From Bacillus sp. B15-48 (GTDB lineage: Bacteria > Bacillota > Bacilli > Bacillales > Cytobacillaceae), in assembly GCF_016879755.1 (NCBI RefSeq), contig NZ_WOFU01000007.1, positions 62,001 to 126,000 of the forward strand: a stretch of 64,000 nucleotides of DNA, read 5' to 3'. The first letter of the stretch is position 1; every line of letters starts with the position of its first letter. Shown here in pieces: positions 16,813-26,251 of this stretch. The position numbers and the translations under genes are program-made. The notes beneath the pieces are model-generated. The model was not told the DNA's origin. It saw only the letters and a program-made list of their open reading frames with translations, and ran no database searches.

Positions 16813-17219
16813 ATTACCTCACACCACCGCTAAGAATTCTTATATCTTCTATCGGTATTGACAACCTAAAAAATTCTATACGTATTGCCCATTATCAAAA
16901 CAATAAAAACTCACTACTATTTTTAGTGAATAATAATAAAACTGTTAACAAAAAGAAGCACTAGGTACGTCCCCGTGCTTCCAAAAAAAAATTCGAAAAA
17001 TTTTCCACAAGCAAATGTTTATTGCAGTCAAATATGGGTATAAAGTGTGTGTGTGTTTATACCATATATTCCCTTTAATGGATGATTAGGCAGAACTTTA
17101 ACTCTTTTCTGTGACATAAACGACTTAAAGCAAACATAGGAATATACCAGAAGAAATTTTTACAAAATTCCCTATATTACGCAGGATAAGTACTTATTTT
17201 AATAGAAAAGAAAAATGAG
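16813..17219. other. Divergent intergenic region with an inverted repeat
   Basis: About 407 bp between two divergent genes. At 16955-16981, GAAGCAC pairs with GTGCTTC around TAGGTACGTCCCC; on the minus strand TTTTTG follows, so it looks like a terminator, although no gene upstream needs one. A GTGTGTGTGT run lies near 17049-17058. Promoters for both neighbours must be here but none is clear. Confidence 0.5.
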
Positions 17220-18326
17220 GTGGTTAAAATTCAAGAGGAGACGTATAAAAACCTTGTCGAACACTCACCCGATGCAGTCTTAATCACAAGGTGTGGAATT
17301 ATTTTGCATATAAATGACACAGGGGTTGCCCTCATAGGCGCTTCGACGAAAGAAGAAATAATTGGTAGGGGAATTTTCGATTTCCTTGTTGCCGACTCTT
17401 TTGAGGCATATCACAAATATATTGCTGAAGTGAATAAAGGGGTACTTAAGGGATTTACCAACCATAAATTTTATCGCAAAGACGGAACCATTTTTGAAGC
17501 TGAGGTAAAAGGAATTCAAACATCTTTTGAAAATAGTTCAGCCATTCATTTAATCGTTCGAGATATTGATAAAAGAAGAAAAGCAGAAAATTTCCTTCTT
17601 CAATCCGAAAAACTACTCGTTGCAGGGCAACTTGCCGCTGGAATTGCCCATGAGGTCCGCAATCCATTAACAGCCATTAAGGGCTTTCTCCAATTAACAG
17701 AAGGGAATTTTAAAGAAAATAGAACTTATTTCGAAATCATTAACGATGAAATTAATCGAATTGAAGCCATTTTGACCGAGTTATTGACATTGGCGAAACC
17801 GAAAGATATGAATTTCCAACAAAATAATATCACCAATCTTATTGATGAAGTCACTACACTTCTTGATACGGAAGCTTTAATGAATAATGTTGAAATCAAC
17901 ACAATCATTCAGCCAGAAATCCCACCTATCTATTGCGATACCAACCAATTAAAACAAGTTTTTATTAATTTTATAAAAAATAGTATTGAAGCGATGCCAA
18001 ATGGCGGGCTGATTACGATTCATATGGAGCGACATAATTGTGAGCAGATAAAGTTGCTTTTCAGTGACACTGGTTGCGGGATTCCAGAGTCATTACTAAA
18101 CCGAATTGAAGAACCATTTTTTACTACGAAAGAAAAAGGGACTGGCCTTGGACTAATGATTAGTAAACAGATCATTGAACGTCATAACGGCAGAATAAAA
18201 TACTATAGCAGCAAAGAGGGAACCACCATCGAATTGTTGCTGCCTATTAGCAAAACGGAACAAAAATCAAACCATTACAACCATCATCTGCAGGAGTTAA
18301 CACAGTTAACATTTGCTATGCGCTAA
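17220..18326 (+). CDS. Soluble PAS-domain sensor histidine kinase
   Basis: A 368-residue kinase without membrane helices. One PAS domain (about 5-115), then HisKA with H144 in GIAHEVRNPLTAIKGF, then HATPase_c with the N box (FIKNSIEAMPNGG), G1 box (DTGCGIP) and GTGLGL. The closest style is the orphan sporulation and Spo0F kinases of Bacillus. No response regulator lies beside it, which fits a phosphorelay kinase. The GTG start has only a weak GAGG-type RBS; the true start could be slightly different. Confidence 0.85.
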   Translation: MVKIQEETYKNLVEHSPDAVLITRCGIILHINDTGVALIGASTKEEIIGRGIFDFLVADSFEAYHKYIAEVNKGVLKGFTNHKFYRKDGTIFEAEVKGIQTSFENSSAIHLIVRDIDKRRKAENFLLQSEKLLVAGQLAAGIAHEVRNPLTAIKGFLQLTEGNFKENRTYFEIINDEINRIEAILTELLTLAKPKDMNFQQNNITNLIDEVTTLLDTEALMNNVEINTIIQPEIPPIYCDTNQLKQVFINFIKNSIEAMPNGGLITIHMERHNCEQIKLLFSDTGCGIPESLLNRIEEPFFTTKEKGTGLGLMISKQIIERHNGRIKYYSSKEGTTIELLLPISKTEQKSNHYNHHLQELTQLTFAMR

Positions 18327-18400
18327 CGAACAACTTAAAGCCCTTGCTCGCCCCCCATTAAAGGCGAACCACCAACGTAACAACTTAACGGGCTTGGAAT

Positions 18401-18433
18401 AAAAGGTTTTCACGTCAGTGAAGACCTTTTTTT
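18401..18433 (+). terminator. Terminator of the PAS kinase gene
   Basis: AAAAGGTTTTCAC pairs with GTGAAGACCTTTT (one G-T pair) over GTCA, followed by TTT. Confidence 0.85.
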
Positions 18434-18523
18434 CCATTTAGGTACGTCATTTTAATGTTCATTACAAATATGAGCTAATTTCCGATATACTAATGAGTGA
18501 TCACAATTTGAAAGGAGCTCTTA

Positions 18524-20617
18524 ATGAAATCATTAGTCCTTGCAGAAAAACCGAGTGTTGCCCGGGAGCTTGCTCGAGTCCTTGGCTGCAATCAAAAACA
18601 TAAAAGCTATATCGAAGGCAATCAATATATTGTCACCTGGGCTCTTGGTCATTTAATTGAACTTAAGATGCCTGAACATTACGATTCAAAATATACAACG
18701 TGGCGGCTTGAAGACCTCCCAATTATTCCTGATAAAATGGGACTTAAAGTAATAAAACAAACAAGCGCACAATACAAATCTGTTGAAACCTTACTAAAGC
18801 GTAAAGATGTAAAGGAAGTGATCATTGCCACGGATGCTGGTCGTGAAGGGGAGCTTGTCGCTCGCTGGATTCTTGAGCGTGCTGGCTGGAGGAAAACGAT
18901 TAAACGACTTTGGATTTCTTCTCAAACAGATCGAGCAATTAAAGACGGCTTTAAACAATTAAAGCCAGGAAAGCAATTTGAAGCATTATACGAATCCGCT
19001 GTTTGTCGAGCAGAAGCTGATTGGTTAATTGGTCTCAATGTCTCAAGAGCACTGACGACGAAATACAAAGAGCCCCTTTCGGCAGGCCGAGTTCAAACGC
19101 CAACTTTAGCGATGATGATTGAACGGGAAAAAGAAATTAACAGCTTTATTCCGAAAGAATATTGGACAATTCAAGCCCAAATCGGTCCACTTTCATCAGA
19201 ATGGAGTCAAGCAAACGAAAAAAGAGTATTCTCAGCGGAAAAAGCAGAGGAAATTAAGCAAAAACTTGCGAATAAAAAGGCCGTTTTACAGACAGTGGAT
19301 CGTAAACAGAAAAATGAATCCCAACCATTGCCGTATGACCTAACAGAATTACAACGAGATGCAAATAAGCGGTTTGGATTTTCAGCGAAAAAAACCTTAA
19401 ATGTTTTACAGGGCTTATATGAACAGCATAAGCTTGTGACCTATCCACGAACCGATTCACGTTATTTAACAAAGGATATGGAAGCAACGATGGTTGATCG
19501 TCTTCAAGGGATCTTATCAGGATATAAAGAGGAAGTTCGCCCAGTCTTAAACCAGAAAGGGAAAGTTCTCGCTAGACGCGTGTTCAATAATGAAAAAGTA
19601 ACCGATCACCACGCAATTATTCCAACGGAAGAGCGTCTTAATTTAGCTGATCTTGAGACTGATGAGCGGAAACTATATGATTTAATTGTCCGTCGCTTTC
19701 TCGCCTTATTTTACCCAGCCTATGAATTTGAGACGATTCATGCAATTTTTGATGTTGAAGGTGAAACATTATCTGCACGTGAAACGAATGTAATAGAAGC
19801 TGGATTCAAAAAAATTATTGGCAAAGAGGAGCCGAACGAACAGAAGCATAGTCTCGGCCAGTTAGTAAAAGGCAAAACCTTTACCGTTAATGAAGTGACC
19901 TTATCCAAGAAGCTTACCGAGCCACCATTACGCTATTCCGAAGCGGATATTCTTGGAAAAATGGAGAAATTTGGACTTGGGACACCGGCTACACGCGCGG
20001 ATATTATTGAGAAGCTAATTTCCTCTGAAGCGGTTGAAAGGCAAAACAGTCGTCTTTATCCTACTAAAAAGGGAAAACAACTGATTGACCTTGTCAATGA
20101 TGAACTTACCTCACCAGAACTTACTGCTAAGTGGGAAAAAGAACTAGAACTGATTGCTCGTGGAAACGGCAACCAAAAGGTCTTTAAGGAAAAAATCCGT
20201 AAACAAACTTCTCAACTCGTTTCTGAGATTAAAGCGAGTGAAAAATCCTATCGTGCTCATAACTTAACAGGCTCAAAATGCCCTGAATGCGGCGAGTTCC
20301 TGAAAGAACGGAAAACAAAGGACGGAAGGATTCTCGTCTGCTCGAGCAGAGAATGCAATTTCCGTAAACATAAAGATCCAAAGCTATCAAACCGACGCTG
20401 TCCTCAGTGCCATAAGAAGATGGAAATTCATAACGGGAAAGCAGGAACCTACTTCCAATGTCGGCGTTGTAATATTGTAGAAAAAGCAGAAGAAAAGAAA
20501 AAGAAAGTATCCAAGCATGAGGAGCGGAAACTGAAACAACAATATAGCGCTGATAATTCAAATTTCGGTACATCTCTCGGAGATTTACTAAAAGCAGCGC
20601 TCGATGACAAAGAATAA
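18524..20617 (+). CDS. topB: DNA topoisomerase III
   Basis: A 697-residue type IA topoisomerase. The Toprim domain is N-terminal (MKSLVLAEKPSVARELA, ATDAGREGELVAR). The catalytic tyrosine is Y307 in TYPRTDSRYL. The C-terminal part carries two four-cysteine zinc-ribbon-like motifs (CPECGEF..CSSREC and CPQCHKK..CRRC), then a Lys-rich tail. It decatenates DNA and resolves recombination intermediates. RBS AAAGGAG before the ATG. Monocistronic by appearance. Confidence 0.95.
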   Translation: MKSLVLAEKPSVARELARVLGCNQKHKSYIEGNQYIVTWALGHLIELKMPEHYDSKYTTWRLEDLPIIPDKMGLKVIKQTSAQYKSVETLLKRKDVKEVIIATDAGREGELVARWILERAGWRKTIKRLWISSQTDRAIKDGFKQLKPGKQFEALYESAVCRAEADWLIGLNVSRALTTKYKEPLSAGRVQTPTLAMMIEREKEINSFIPKEYWTIQAQIGPLSSEWSQANEKRVFSAEKAEEIKQKLANKKAVLQTVDRKQKNESQPLPYDLTELQRDANKRFGFSAKKTLNVLQGLYEQHKLVTYPRTDSRYLTKDMEATMVDRLQGILSGYKEEVRPVLNQKGKVLARRVFNNEKVTDHHAIIPTEERLNLADLETDERKLYDLIVRRFLALFYPAYEFETIHAIFDVEGETLSARETNVIEAGFKKIIGKEEPNEQKHSLGQLVKGKTFTVNEVTLSKKLTEPPLRYSEADILGKMEKFGLGTPATRADIIEKLISSEAVERQNSRLYPTKKGKQLIDLVNDELTSPELTAKWEKELELIARGNGNQKVFKEKIRKQTSQLVSEIKASEKSYRAHNLTGSKCPECGEFLKERKTKDGRILVCSSRECNFRKHKDPKLSNRRCPQCHKKMEIHNGKAGTYFQCRRCNIVEKAEEKKKKVSKHEERKLKQQYSADNSNFGTSLGDLLKAALDDKE

Positions 20618-20768
20618 GAAGATTTTAAAATTCGAATTGCCTTTACGAATGAAAATACAGAATGTAAATATACTCATTTATATATGTTATTATATAAGGC
20701 TCTTCGTATCTTTTTAGCTCGGAATGGTAAAATGGGAAGGAAAGAGACTGAATAAGGAGAGTGTGTTC

Positions 20769-22001
20769 ATGAATGAATTCCAAAAGAATTTAGAAAAATA
20801 TGCTGATTTAGCTGTAAAGGTTGGCGTTAACATCCAAAAGGGACAAACATTAGTTGTTAACGCAACACTTGACTCAGCAGTGCTTGTGCGTCTCATTGCC
20901 AAGAAAGCATATGAAACTGGGGCGAAAAATGTAATCGTAAACTGGCAAGATGATGTAATCAATAGAACAAAGTATGAACTTGCCCCGGATGAGGTTTTTT
21001 TAGAATATCCTGAATGGCGTGCTAAAGAGCTCACTGAGCTGGCTGACCAAGGTGCAGCTTTTATGGCGGTCGTTTCTTCAAGCCCTAATTTACTAAAAGG
21101 AATCAATCCTGAACGCATTGCCAATTCGCAAAAAGCGTCCGGAAAAGCCTTATCAACTTACCGACAATACATAATGTCAGACAAAGTCAGCTGGACGGTC
21201 ATCTCTGCCCCATCCGAAGGCTGGGCGAAAATGGTCTTCCCTAATGAGACTACAGAAACAGCTGTACAAAAATTATGGGCCGCCATCTTCACAGCGACTC
21301 GTGTTGATACAGCTAACCCGATTGAAGCTTGGAAGCAACATAATGAAAACCTCCATGAAAAAGTAGACTATCTAAACGAAAAGCGCTATAAAAAGCTTCA
21401 TTACAAAGCTCCTGGAACAGACCTCACGATTGAGCTGCCTGAAAAACATCTTTGGGTTGGGGCAGGTAGTGTCAATGTGGAAGGTCATGACTTTATGGCA
21501 AATATGCCTACAGAAGAAGTATTTACCGTTCCATTAAAAACCGGTGTGAATGGGTATGTTTCAAGCACAAAACCATTAAGTTACGGTGGAAATATCATTG
21601 ATCGTTTCAAAATCACCTTTGAAAACGGTCGAATTACTGATGTTCAAGCAGAAGAAGGAGAAGAAATTTTAAAGCAGTTGGTTGCAACCGATGAGGGCTC
21701 ACATTATCTTGGTGAGGTTGCTCTTGTTCCATTTAACTCACCAATTTCTCAATCAAACATTCTGTTTTTCAACACATTATTTGATGAAAACGCCTCTAAC
21801 CACCTTGCAATTGGCAGCGCCTACGCTTTCTGCCTTGAGGGTGGAAAAAACATGTCGAAGGAAGAACAAGCTAAACATGGTTTAAATGATAGCATTACAC
21901 ACGTTGATTTCATGATTGGCTCTGCAGAAATGGATATTGATGGGGTAAAAGGCGATGGCAAAACAGAGCCTGTATTTCGTAATGGTGACTGGGCATTTTA
22001 A
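20769..22001 (+). CDS. M29 family aminopeptidase (AmpS-like)
   Basis: A 410-residue metallo-aminopeptidase. It begins MNEFQKNLEKYADLAVKVG and carries the M29 signatures LPEKHLWVGAGS, GEVALVPFNSPIS, LFFNTLFDENASNHLAIG and HVDFMIGS, which hold the metal-binding Glu, His and Asp. It removes N-terminal residues from peptides in the cytosol. The ATG at 20769 has AAGGAGAG seven bases upstream; an upstream in-frame extension of 15 codons lacks an RBS. Confidence 0.92.
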   Translation: MNEFQKNLEKYADLAVKVGVNIQKGQTLVVNATLDSAVLVRLIAKKAYETGAKNVIVNWQDDVINRTKYELAPDEVFLEYPEWRAKELTELADQGAAFMAVVSSSPNLLKGINPERIANSQKASGKALSTYRQYIMSDKVSWTVISAPSEGWAKMVFPNETTETAVQKLWAAIFTATRVDTANPIEAWKQHNENLHEKVDYLNEKRYKKLHYKAPGTDLTIELPEKHLWVGAGSVNVEGHDFMANMPTEEVFTVPLKTGVNGYVSSTKPLSYGGNIIDRFKITFENGRITDVQAEEGEEILKQLVATDEGSHYLGEVALVPFNSPISQSNILFFNTLFDENASNHLAIGSAYAFCLEGGKNMSKEEQAKHGLNDSITHVDFMIGSAEMDIDGVKGDGKTEPVFRNGDWAF

Positions 22002-22043
22002 TTTACATTTTCGAAGTGTTAAGCACATTGTCGATGTTTACAT

Positions 22044-22106
22044 GTTGGTTGGAGCGGAAGGCACGAAGACCTCTCGGAAAGCGAAGTACCTTTAGCGAAA
22101 ATCAAC
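22044..22106. repeat. Degenerate intergenic repeat with inverted ends
   Basis: Runs from GTTGGTTGGAGCGGAAGGCAC to GTACCTTTAGCG..ATCAAC; the two ends are imperfect inverted copies of each other. It recalls a short non-coding repeat common in Bacillaceae intergenic DNA (GGAGCGGAAGGCACGAAGAC... type), here shortened and decayed. That identification is from memory. It lies in a 301-bp gene-free stretch that otherwise holds only a terminator. Confidence 0.5.
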
Positions 22107-22153
22107 ACCAAAGTTTCTTCATCAATTGACTATGTTAAAATCCAATATCTTTG

Positions 22154-22186
22154 AAAAAGGCAGCAAGCACGATGACCTGCCTTTTT
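22154..22186 (+). terminator. Terminator of the aminopeptidase gene
   Basis: AAAAAGGCAG pairs with CTGCCTTTTT across a 13-base loop. It lies 150 bp after the stop, beyond the degenerate repeat. Confidence 0.75.
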
Positions 22187-22302
22187 CTCACTCCTAACTA
22201 TACTCTTTTAAATAAAGTTGCTATAATAAGAACATAGGTCTATTTTCTTATTTGATTAAGACCTACTGATATATTTTGAGAAATTAAGCTGGGGGCGAAG
22301 CC

Positions 22303-22575
22303 TTGTTACAATTACACATTATTGTTACAGGAAGAGTTCAAGGTGTTGGTTATCGATACTTCACCCAAATGAAAGCAATACAATATGGCATCACAGGCTG
22401 GGTCAAAAATCGAGCAGATGGATCAGTTGAAATGATGACCAGTGGTACAAAGGAAAAATTGAGTCAATTTGTCGAAGATATTCGTCGCGGCAACCCTTTC
22501 TCTATCGTAGAGAACGTGGAAATAAATGAAACTGAAAATAAAGAAAGGTATCAATCCTTCACAATTAAATATTAA
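22303..22575 (+). CDS. acyP: Acylphosphatase
   Basis: A 90-residue enzyme that hydrolyses acyl phosphates. Signature 1 is GRVQGVGYRYF with catalytic R18; signature 2 is GWVKNRADGSVE with N36. TTG start with GGGGG seven bases upstream. In B. subtilis the gene (yflL) sits in the same chromosomal neighbourhood. It ends in a strong terminator shared with the convergent gene. Confidence 0.93.
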   Translation: MLQLHIIVTGRVQGVGYRYFTQMKAIQYGITGWVKNRADGSVEMMTSGTKEKLSQFVEDIRRGNPFSIVENVEINETENKERYQSFTIKY

Positions 22576-22619
22576 AAAAGCTTGCATATCCACTTTATGG
22601 AATGCAAGCTTTTCTTTTT
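22576..22619. terminator. Terminator of acyP
   Basis: AAAAGCTTGCAT pairs perfectly with ATGCAAGCTTTT, followed by CTTTTT. It overlaps the last codons of the convergent DUF1284 gene. Confidence 0.88.
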
Positions 22620-23023
22620 AAATCCGTAATCCCTTCTTTACATACGCCAAACTTGAGCCAAGAACAACCTTTGCATAAAAAATCCAGATCATTTGCATCC
22701 ACTTTTTCGGCTGTTAACTTTATGAGGTCTGATTTGAGATAGCTCCCTTCAACAACCAATTCTAGGTGCTGGATGACTTTATAATCCATTGAAAGGACAT
22801 GTGCATTCGATTCTTCCCCCGCTTCACATTCGGTATTTCCCTGATGTGGACAGGTCATGCAGGCATCATCAAAAGCGGCCACTACTTTAATGGTAAAATC
22901 TTTCTCAGGATTTCTGACGTCTTCGACAATCTCTTCCATCTTTTTAATAAAGTCAGGGCTATACCCCATCCCTTTAAACCCGTGAACACATAAAAGATGA
23001 TGCCCACGTAACACTTTATTCAT
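22595..23023 (-). CDS. DUF1284 cysteine-rich protein (probable iron-sulfur)
   Basis: A 142-residue protein beginning MNKVLRGHHLLCVHGFKGMG, the hallmark of DUF1284. Cysteine sites C-x2-C in ACMTCPHQ with a later C in NTEC, plus FLCKGCSW and FGVCKEG, suggest metal or iron-sulfur binding. Function unknown. ATG at 23023 is chosen over a GTG three codons upstream that overlaps the RBS. Confidence 0.82.
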   Translation of the reverse strand: MNKVLRGHHLLCVHGFKGMGYSPDFIKKMEEIVEDVRNPEKDFTIKVVAAFDDACMTCPHQGNTECEAGEESNAHVLSMDYKVIQHLELVVEGSYLKSDLIKLTAEKVDANDLDFLCKGCSWLKFGVCKEGITDLKRKACIP

Positions 23024-23086
23024 TAAAACCACACCCTAGCTATACTTGTTCTGCTACTATCTTCGCTACAAAGGGATCTATTTCCT

Positions 23087-24412
23087 CTAAGTATTTTTTT
23101 CAGACGTCCTTGGCCCAAATGTGACCCCAATTTTCTTACAGACAGTCAGAAAATGCATAAATGTCATTAACATGGCTCCCGTATTCATGCCAATAATTAC
23201 TCCTGACATTTGCCACTCTGGTCTTGATCCTAATAAATAAATCGTTGCAAACGACACGACCGTTGACCAAACTGTATGATAAAACGCATCTTTCATTAAG
23301 CCTAAACCTAGTAGATAAGCCTGCATGGGGATAACAAAGAAATGCAAAAGGAAATAGGGCCATAAGATTTGTAAATAGTAAGCCGCATTTTCAGAGTAAA
23401 AAAACATACTCGTTAATGGTTCTGCAAAGAAATAAAAAACAGTTACAGCTGGAACACCGTAAAAAATCGTTAAAAGCATGACATGCTGCAGCAGTTTTTG
23501 TAGTTTGACATACTCTCCATCTGCATGATGCTTAGCAACCGTTGGAATCAGCACAATCATAAATGAATGAGCGATAAATGCCGGAAAGAATCCGATAGCC
23601 ATTGCTACACCGGCAACCATTCCAAATTGTTCATTCGCGGTCTCCATCGGAACCCCTGCATGAACGATCGCTGCTTTAATTAAAAAAGGCTGTACAGCGT
23701 GAGTCAAAGAATGAAAAATCCTTAATGCAGTAGTTGGTCCTGATATCGCAATCAGGTTTTTTTGCAATTCTCTGCGATTAATTGATTGTCCTGGAACCTT
23801 TTTTAAATTTTGATAACTTATAATAAAAAAGTAAAATAAATAAAGAAAAACAATAAGTTCACTAGCAGCTAGTGTGAAAATGGCAATGAGAACAGCTGTT
23901 GATCTCTCAAATTCGAAAAGTTGATAAACTCCAGCTAACAACAGCAACTGAACGAGTCGGCGTACTAAATTGGCCGTCGCAATTTTCCCCATTTGCTGCT
24001 TTCCCATAAAATAACCTCGAGCAATCGATGTAAAAGACATGAGCGGAATCATGAAAAGCACAAGCCATTTGATAAACGGATGGTACGATTGAAATATCGG
24101 AACATTAGGCAGGATAATCGCAACAAGTACAAATAAAACAGCCATTAAAACAATCGTCAGATGCAGGACATCTCTTAACATTTTCTGATGATATTTAGGA
24201 TCCTTCTCCGCAACAAGCTTTGATACAGACACTGGTAGTTCAAAGCTTGCGAGCATCATAATTAAGAAAATAAGTGGCAAAATAGTCATATAACTCCCCA
24301 TACCACTCTCGCCAAGTTCCCTAGCCAATATCATATTAATTAAAAGTTCTGCCATTTCCCCAAAAAACGCAGCAAAGATTAGGACGAGTGTCCCTCGTAA
24401 AAATAACTTCAT
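23087..24412 (-). CDS. SpoVB/YkvU-like lipid flippase (MOP superfamily)
   Basis: A 441-residue protein with about 12 to 14 membrane helices. It starts with GTLVLIFAAFFGEMAELLINMILAREL and contains GYFMGKQQMG and a GPTTALRIFHSLTHAVQPFLIKA stretch, as in the SpoVB/YkvU branch of polysaccharide and peptidoglycan-precursor flippases. It probably moves an undecaprenyl-linked precursor across the membrane during sporulation. No terminator is obvious. It has no close partner gene. Confidence 0.8.
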   Translation of the reverse strand: MKLFLRGTLVLIFAAFFGEMAELLINMILARELGESGMGSYMTILPLIFLIMMLASFELPVSVSKLVAEKDPKYHQKMLRDVLHLTIVLMAVLFVLVAIILPNVPIFQSYHPFIKWLVLFMIPLMSFTSIARGYFMGKQQMGKIATANLVRRLVQLLLLAGVYQLFEFERSTAVLIAIFTLAASELIVFLYLFYFFIISYQNLKKVPGQSINRRELQKNLIAISGPTTALRIFHSLTHAVQPFLIKAAIVHAGVPMETANEQFGMVAGVAMAIGFFPAFIAHSFMIVLIPTVAKHHADGEYVKLQKLLQHVMLLTIFYGVPAVTVFYFFAEPLTSMFFYSENAAYYLQILWPYFLLHFFVIPMQAYLLGLGLMKDAFYHTVWSTVVSFATIYLLGSRPEWQMSGVIIGMNTGAMLMTFMHFLTVCKKIGVTFGPRTSEKNT

Positions 24413-24552
24413 GCTGACTCCCCTCTATACATTTCCTACTTCATACATATGAGGCAAGTCCAGAAATTATTTTCGTTATCTGTTAGGAATTTTTTTCGTT
24501 CAAACGAAAGAAATCCCCAACCTCTTAACATTTAACCAATTATTCATGTTCG

Positions 24553-25185
24553 CTATTTTACTAATGAATGCTTAAATGCGTAGATGACAGCTTGCGTACG
24601 GTCTTGTACGTGCAGCTTACTTAAAATATTACTTACATGCGTTTTCGCTGTCTTTAATGCAATGAAAAGTTCATCAGCAATTTCTTGATTGCTTTTCCCT
24701 TCAGCCATTAACATCAACACTTCCATCTCACGATCAGTCAATTCTTCATGTGGAAGTACGGACTGTTTCTGACGCATCTTCCTCATCATTTTGCCAGTTA
24801 CTTCTGGCTCTAGAACAGGCTGGCCGCTGTATGTTGCTCGGACTGCATTCGCAATATCACTTGCTTTCGATGTTTTTAACATATAACTAGTTGCACCAGC
24901 TTCAAGAGCAGGATAAACCTTCTCATCGTCTAAAAAACTTGTTACAACAATGATTTTTGCCTCAGGCCATTCTTCCACAATTCTTCTCGTTGCCTCAATT
25001 CCGTCCATTTCTTTCATCACTAAATCCATTAAGACGATATCCGGTCTTAACTTTAAGACGAGGTCCACCCCTGCCCGGCCATTATCTGCTTCTCCAATGA
25101 CTTCAATATCAGGTTGGGCTGACAAGTAGGATGCAACTCCGATCCTGACCATCTCATGATCATCAATAAATACAACTTTAATCAT
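24553..25185 (-). CDS. liaR: Response regulator LiaR
   Basis: A 210-residue NarL/LuxR-type regulator. The receiver domain has the acidic pocket at D8-D9, phospho-acceptor D54 (IVLMDLVMKEMDG) and conserved lysine (MLKTSKAS); the C-terminal LuxR HTH reads LTDREMEVLMLMAEGKSNQEIADELF. In Bacillus LiaR activates the lia operon when lipid II-targeting antibiotics stress the envelope. The ATG at 25185 overlaps the liaS stop, which fits coupled translation; a GTG six codons upstream is less likely. Confidence 0.93.
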   Translation of the reverse strand: MIKVVFIDDHEMVRIGVASYLSAQPDIEVIGEADNGRAGVDLVLKLRPDIVLMDLVMKEMDGIEATRRIVEEWPEAKIIVVTSFLDDEKVYPALEAGATSYMLKTSKASDIANAVRATYSGQPVLEPEVTGKMMRKMRQKQSVLPHEELTDREMEVLMLMAEGKSNQEIADELFIALKTAKTHVSNILSKLHVQDRTQAVIYAFKHSLVK

Positions 25186-26251
25186 CGCCATCACCCGCTC
25201 CACTTAAAATAGGAACCTTTACTTCTAGTTTCGTTCCTTTATTTTTCAAACTAATTAATTTTAGGGAACCGCCGATTTCCCCTGCTCGCTCATGCATGTT
25301 TTGCAACCCATAGGAACCTGCCTTTGATTCCTCTACGTTAAACCCAATGCCATCATCAGAGACCCTCATAATCACCAATTCAGCTCTTTTTATGAGTAAC
25401 ACTTCTAACTGAGAAGCTTTAGAGTGTCGGAGTGTGTTCGAAACCGATTCCTGGAGGATGCGGAACAAATGGTCTTCCACTCCTTTATCTAGCTGAAACG
25501 ACTCAACTTTCCAAACAATTTTCATCGTTACTTTTTGAGACAGCTCTACAAGTAACTCCTCAATCCCTTCTTGCAATGACTTCCCTTTTAACGCGACCGG
25601 TCGCAAATGCAAAAGCAGCGCTCGCATTTCAAGCTGGGATTGATGGATCATTTCTTCCACCATTTTTAATTGTTTCGCTTCTCGCTCTTCCACCGCGTTT
25701 TCCTTACTTTGAACATGGACATTCGCTTTTGTTTCATTAATTGCGGACATCATCATCGAAGCGGCGAATAGCTGTTGGCTGACAGAATCATGCAACTCAC
25801 GTGCAAGGCGGTTTCGTTCTTGGGAAATAATTTCCTGAATTTTTGTTTCCTGTACTTCTGCCTTTTCGGTTGCAAGTCTTTGGGAAAGCATCGCCTTTTC
25901 TGCGATTTGTTTCTGTATACGTTGAACTCTCATTGCTATCGGTTCAACTTCAGCAGTGAAGGTATTCGAATCCGTCTCTGTATATCGCCCTTCCTCTAAT
26001 TGAAAAAGCCAATTTTCAATGCTTTGTATTTGTCTACGCCAATAAATCCCAGTAAAGCCGCCGAATAGTAATCCCAAGCCTAAACTCACTGTTGCTGTTA
26101 ATAAAAGAAACGGGATATCCATCAGCTCGCGTTCCCATAATTCGGACCAATGATTTAATGGATGAATATAAAAATAGGCTCCAGTCAAAAAAAGAAACAG
26201 CAAAAAACTAAAAGCTGTCCCCCATAGAATTTGTCGTTGAACTGAACTCAT
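25178..26251 (-). CDS. liaS: Sensor histidine kinase LiaS
   Basis: A 357-residue intramembrane-sensing kinase: two membrane helices close together (about 8-28 and 47-68) with a very short outer loop, a HAMP-like region, HisKA_3 with H154 in ARELHDSVSQQ, and HATPase_c (DDGIGF, GSYGLQNM). Its start overlaps the liaF stop by four bases (ATGA). LiaF holds it inactive until envelope stress occurs. Confidence 0.93.
   Translation of the reverse strand: MSSVQRQILWGTAFSFLLFLFLTGAYFYIHPLNHWSELWERELMDIPFLLLTATVSLGLGLLFGGFTGIYWRRQIQSIENWLFQLEEGRYTETDSNTFTAEVEPIAMRVQRIQKQIAEKAMLSQRLATEKAEVQETKIQEIISQERNRLARELHDSVSQQLFAASMMMSAINETKANVHVQSKENAVEEREAKQLKMVEEMIHQSQLEMRALLLHLRPVALKGKSLQEGIEELLVELSQKVTMKIVWKVESFQLDKGVEDHLFRILQESVSNTLRHSKASQLEVLLIKRAELVIMRVSDDGIGFNVEESKAGSYGLQNMHERAGEIGGSLKLISLKNKGTKLEVKVPILSGAGDGDD

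Noticed and set aside
17220-18326. Cognate two-component pair for the PAS kinase
   Set aside because: No response regulator gene is adjacent; the nearest (liaR, 24553) belongs to liaS.
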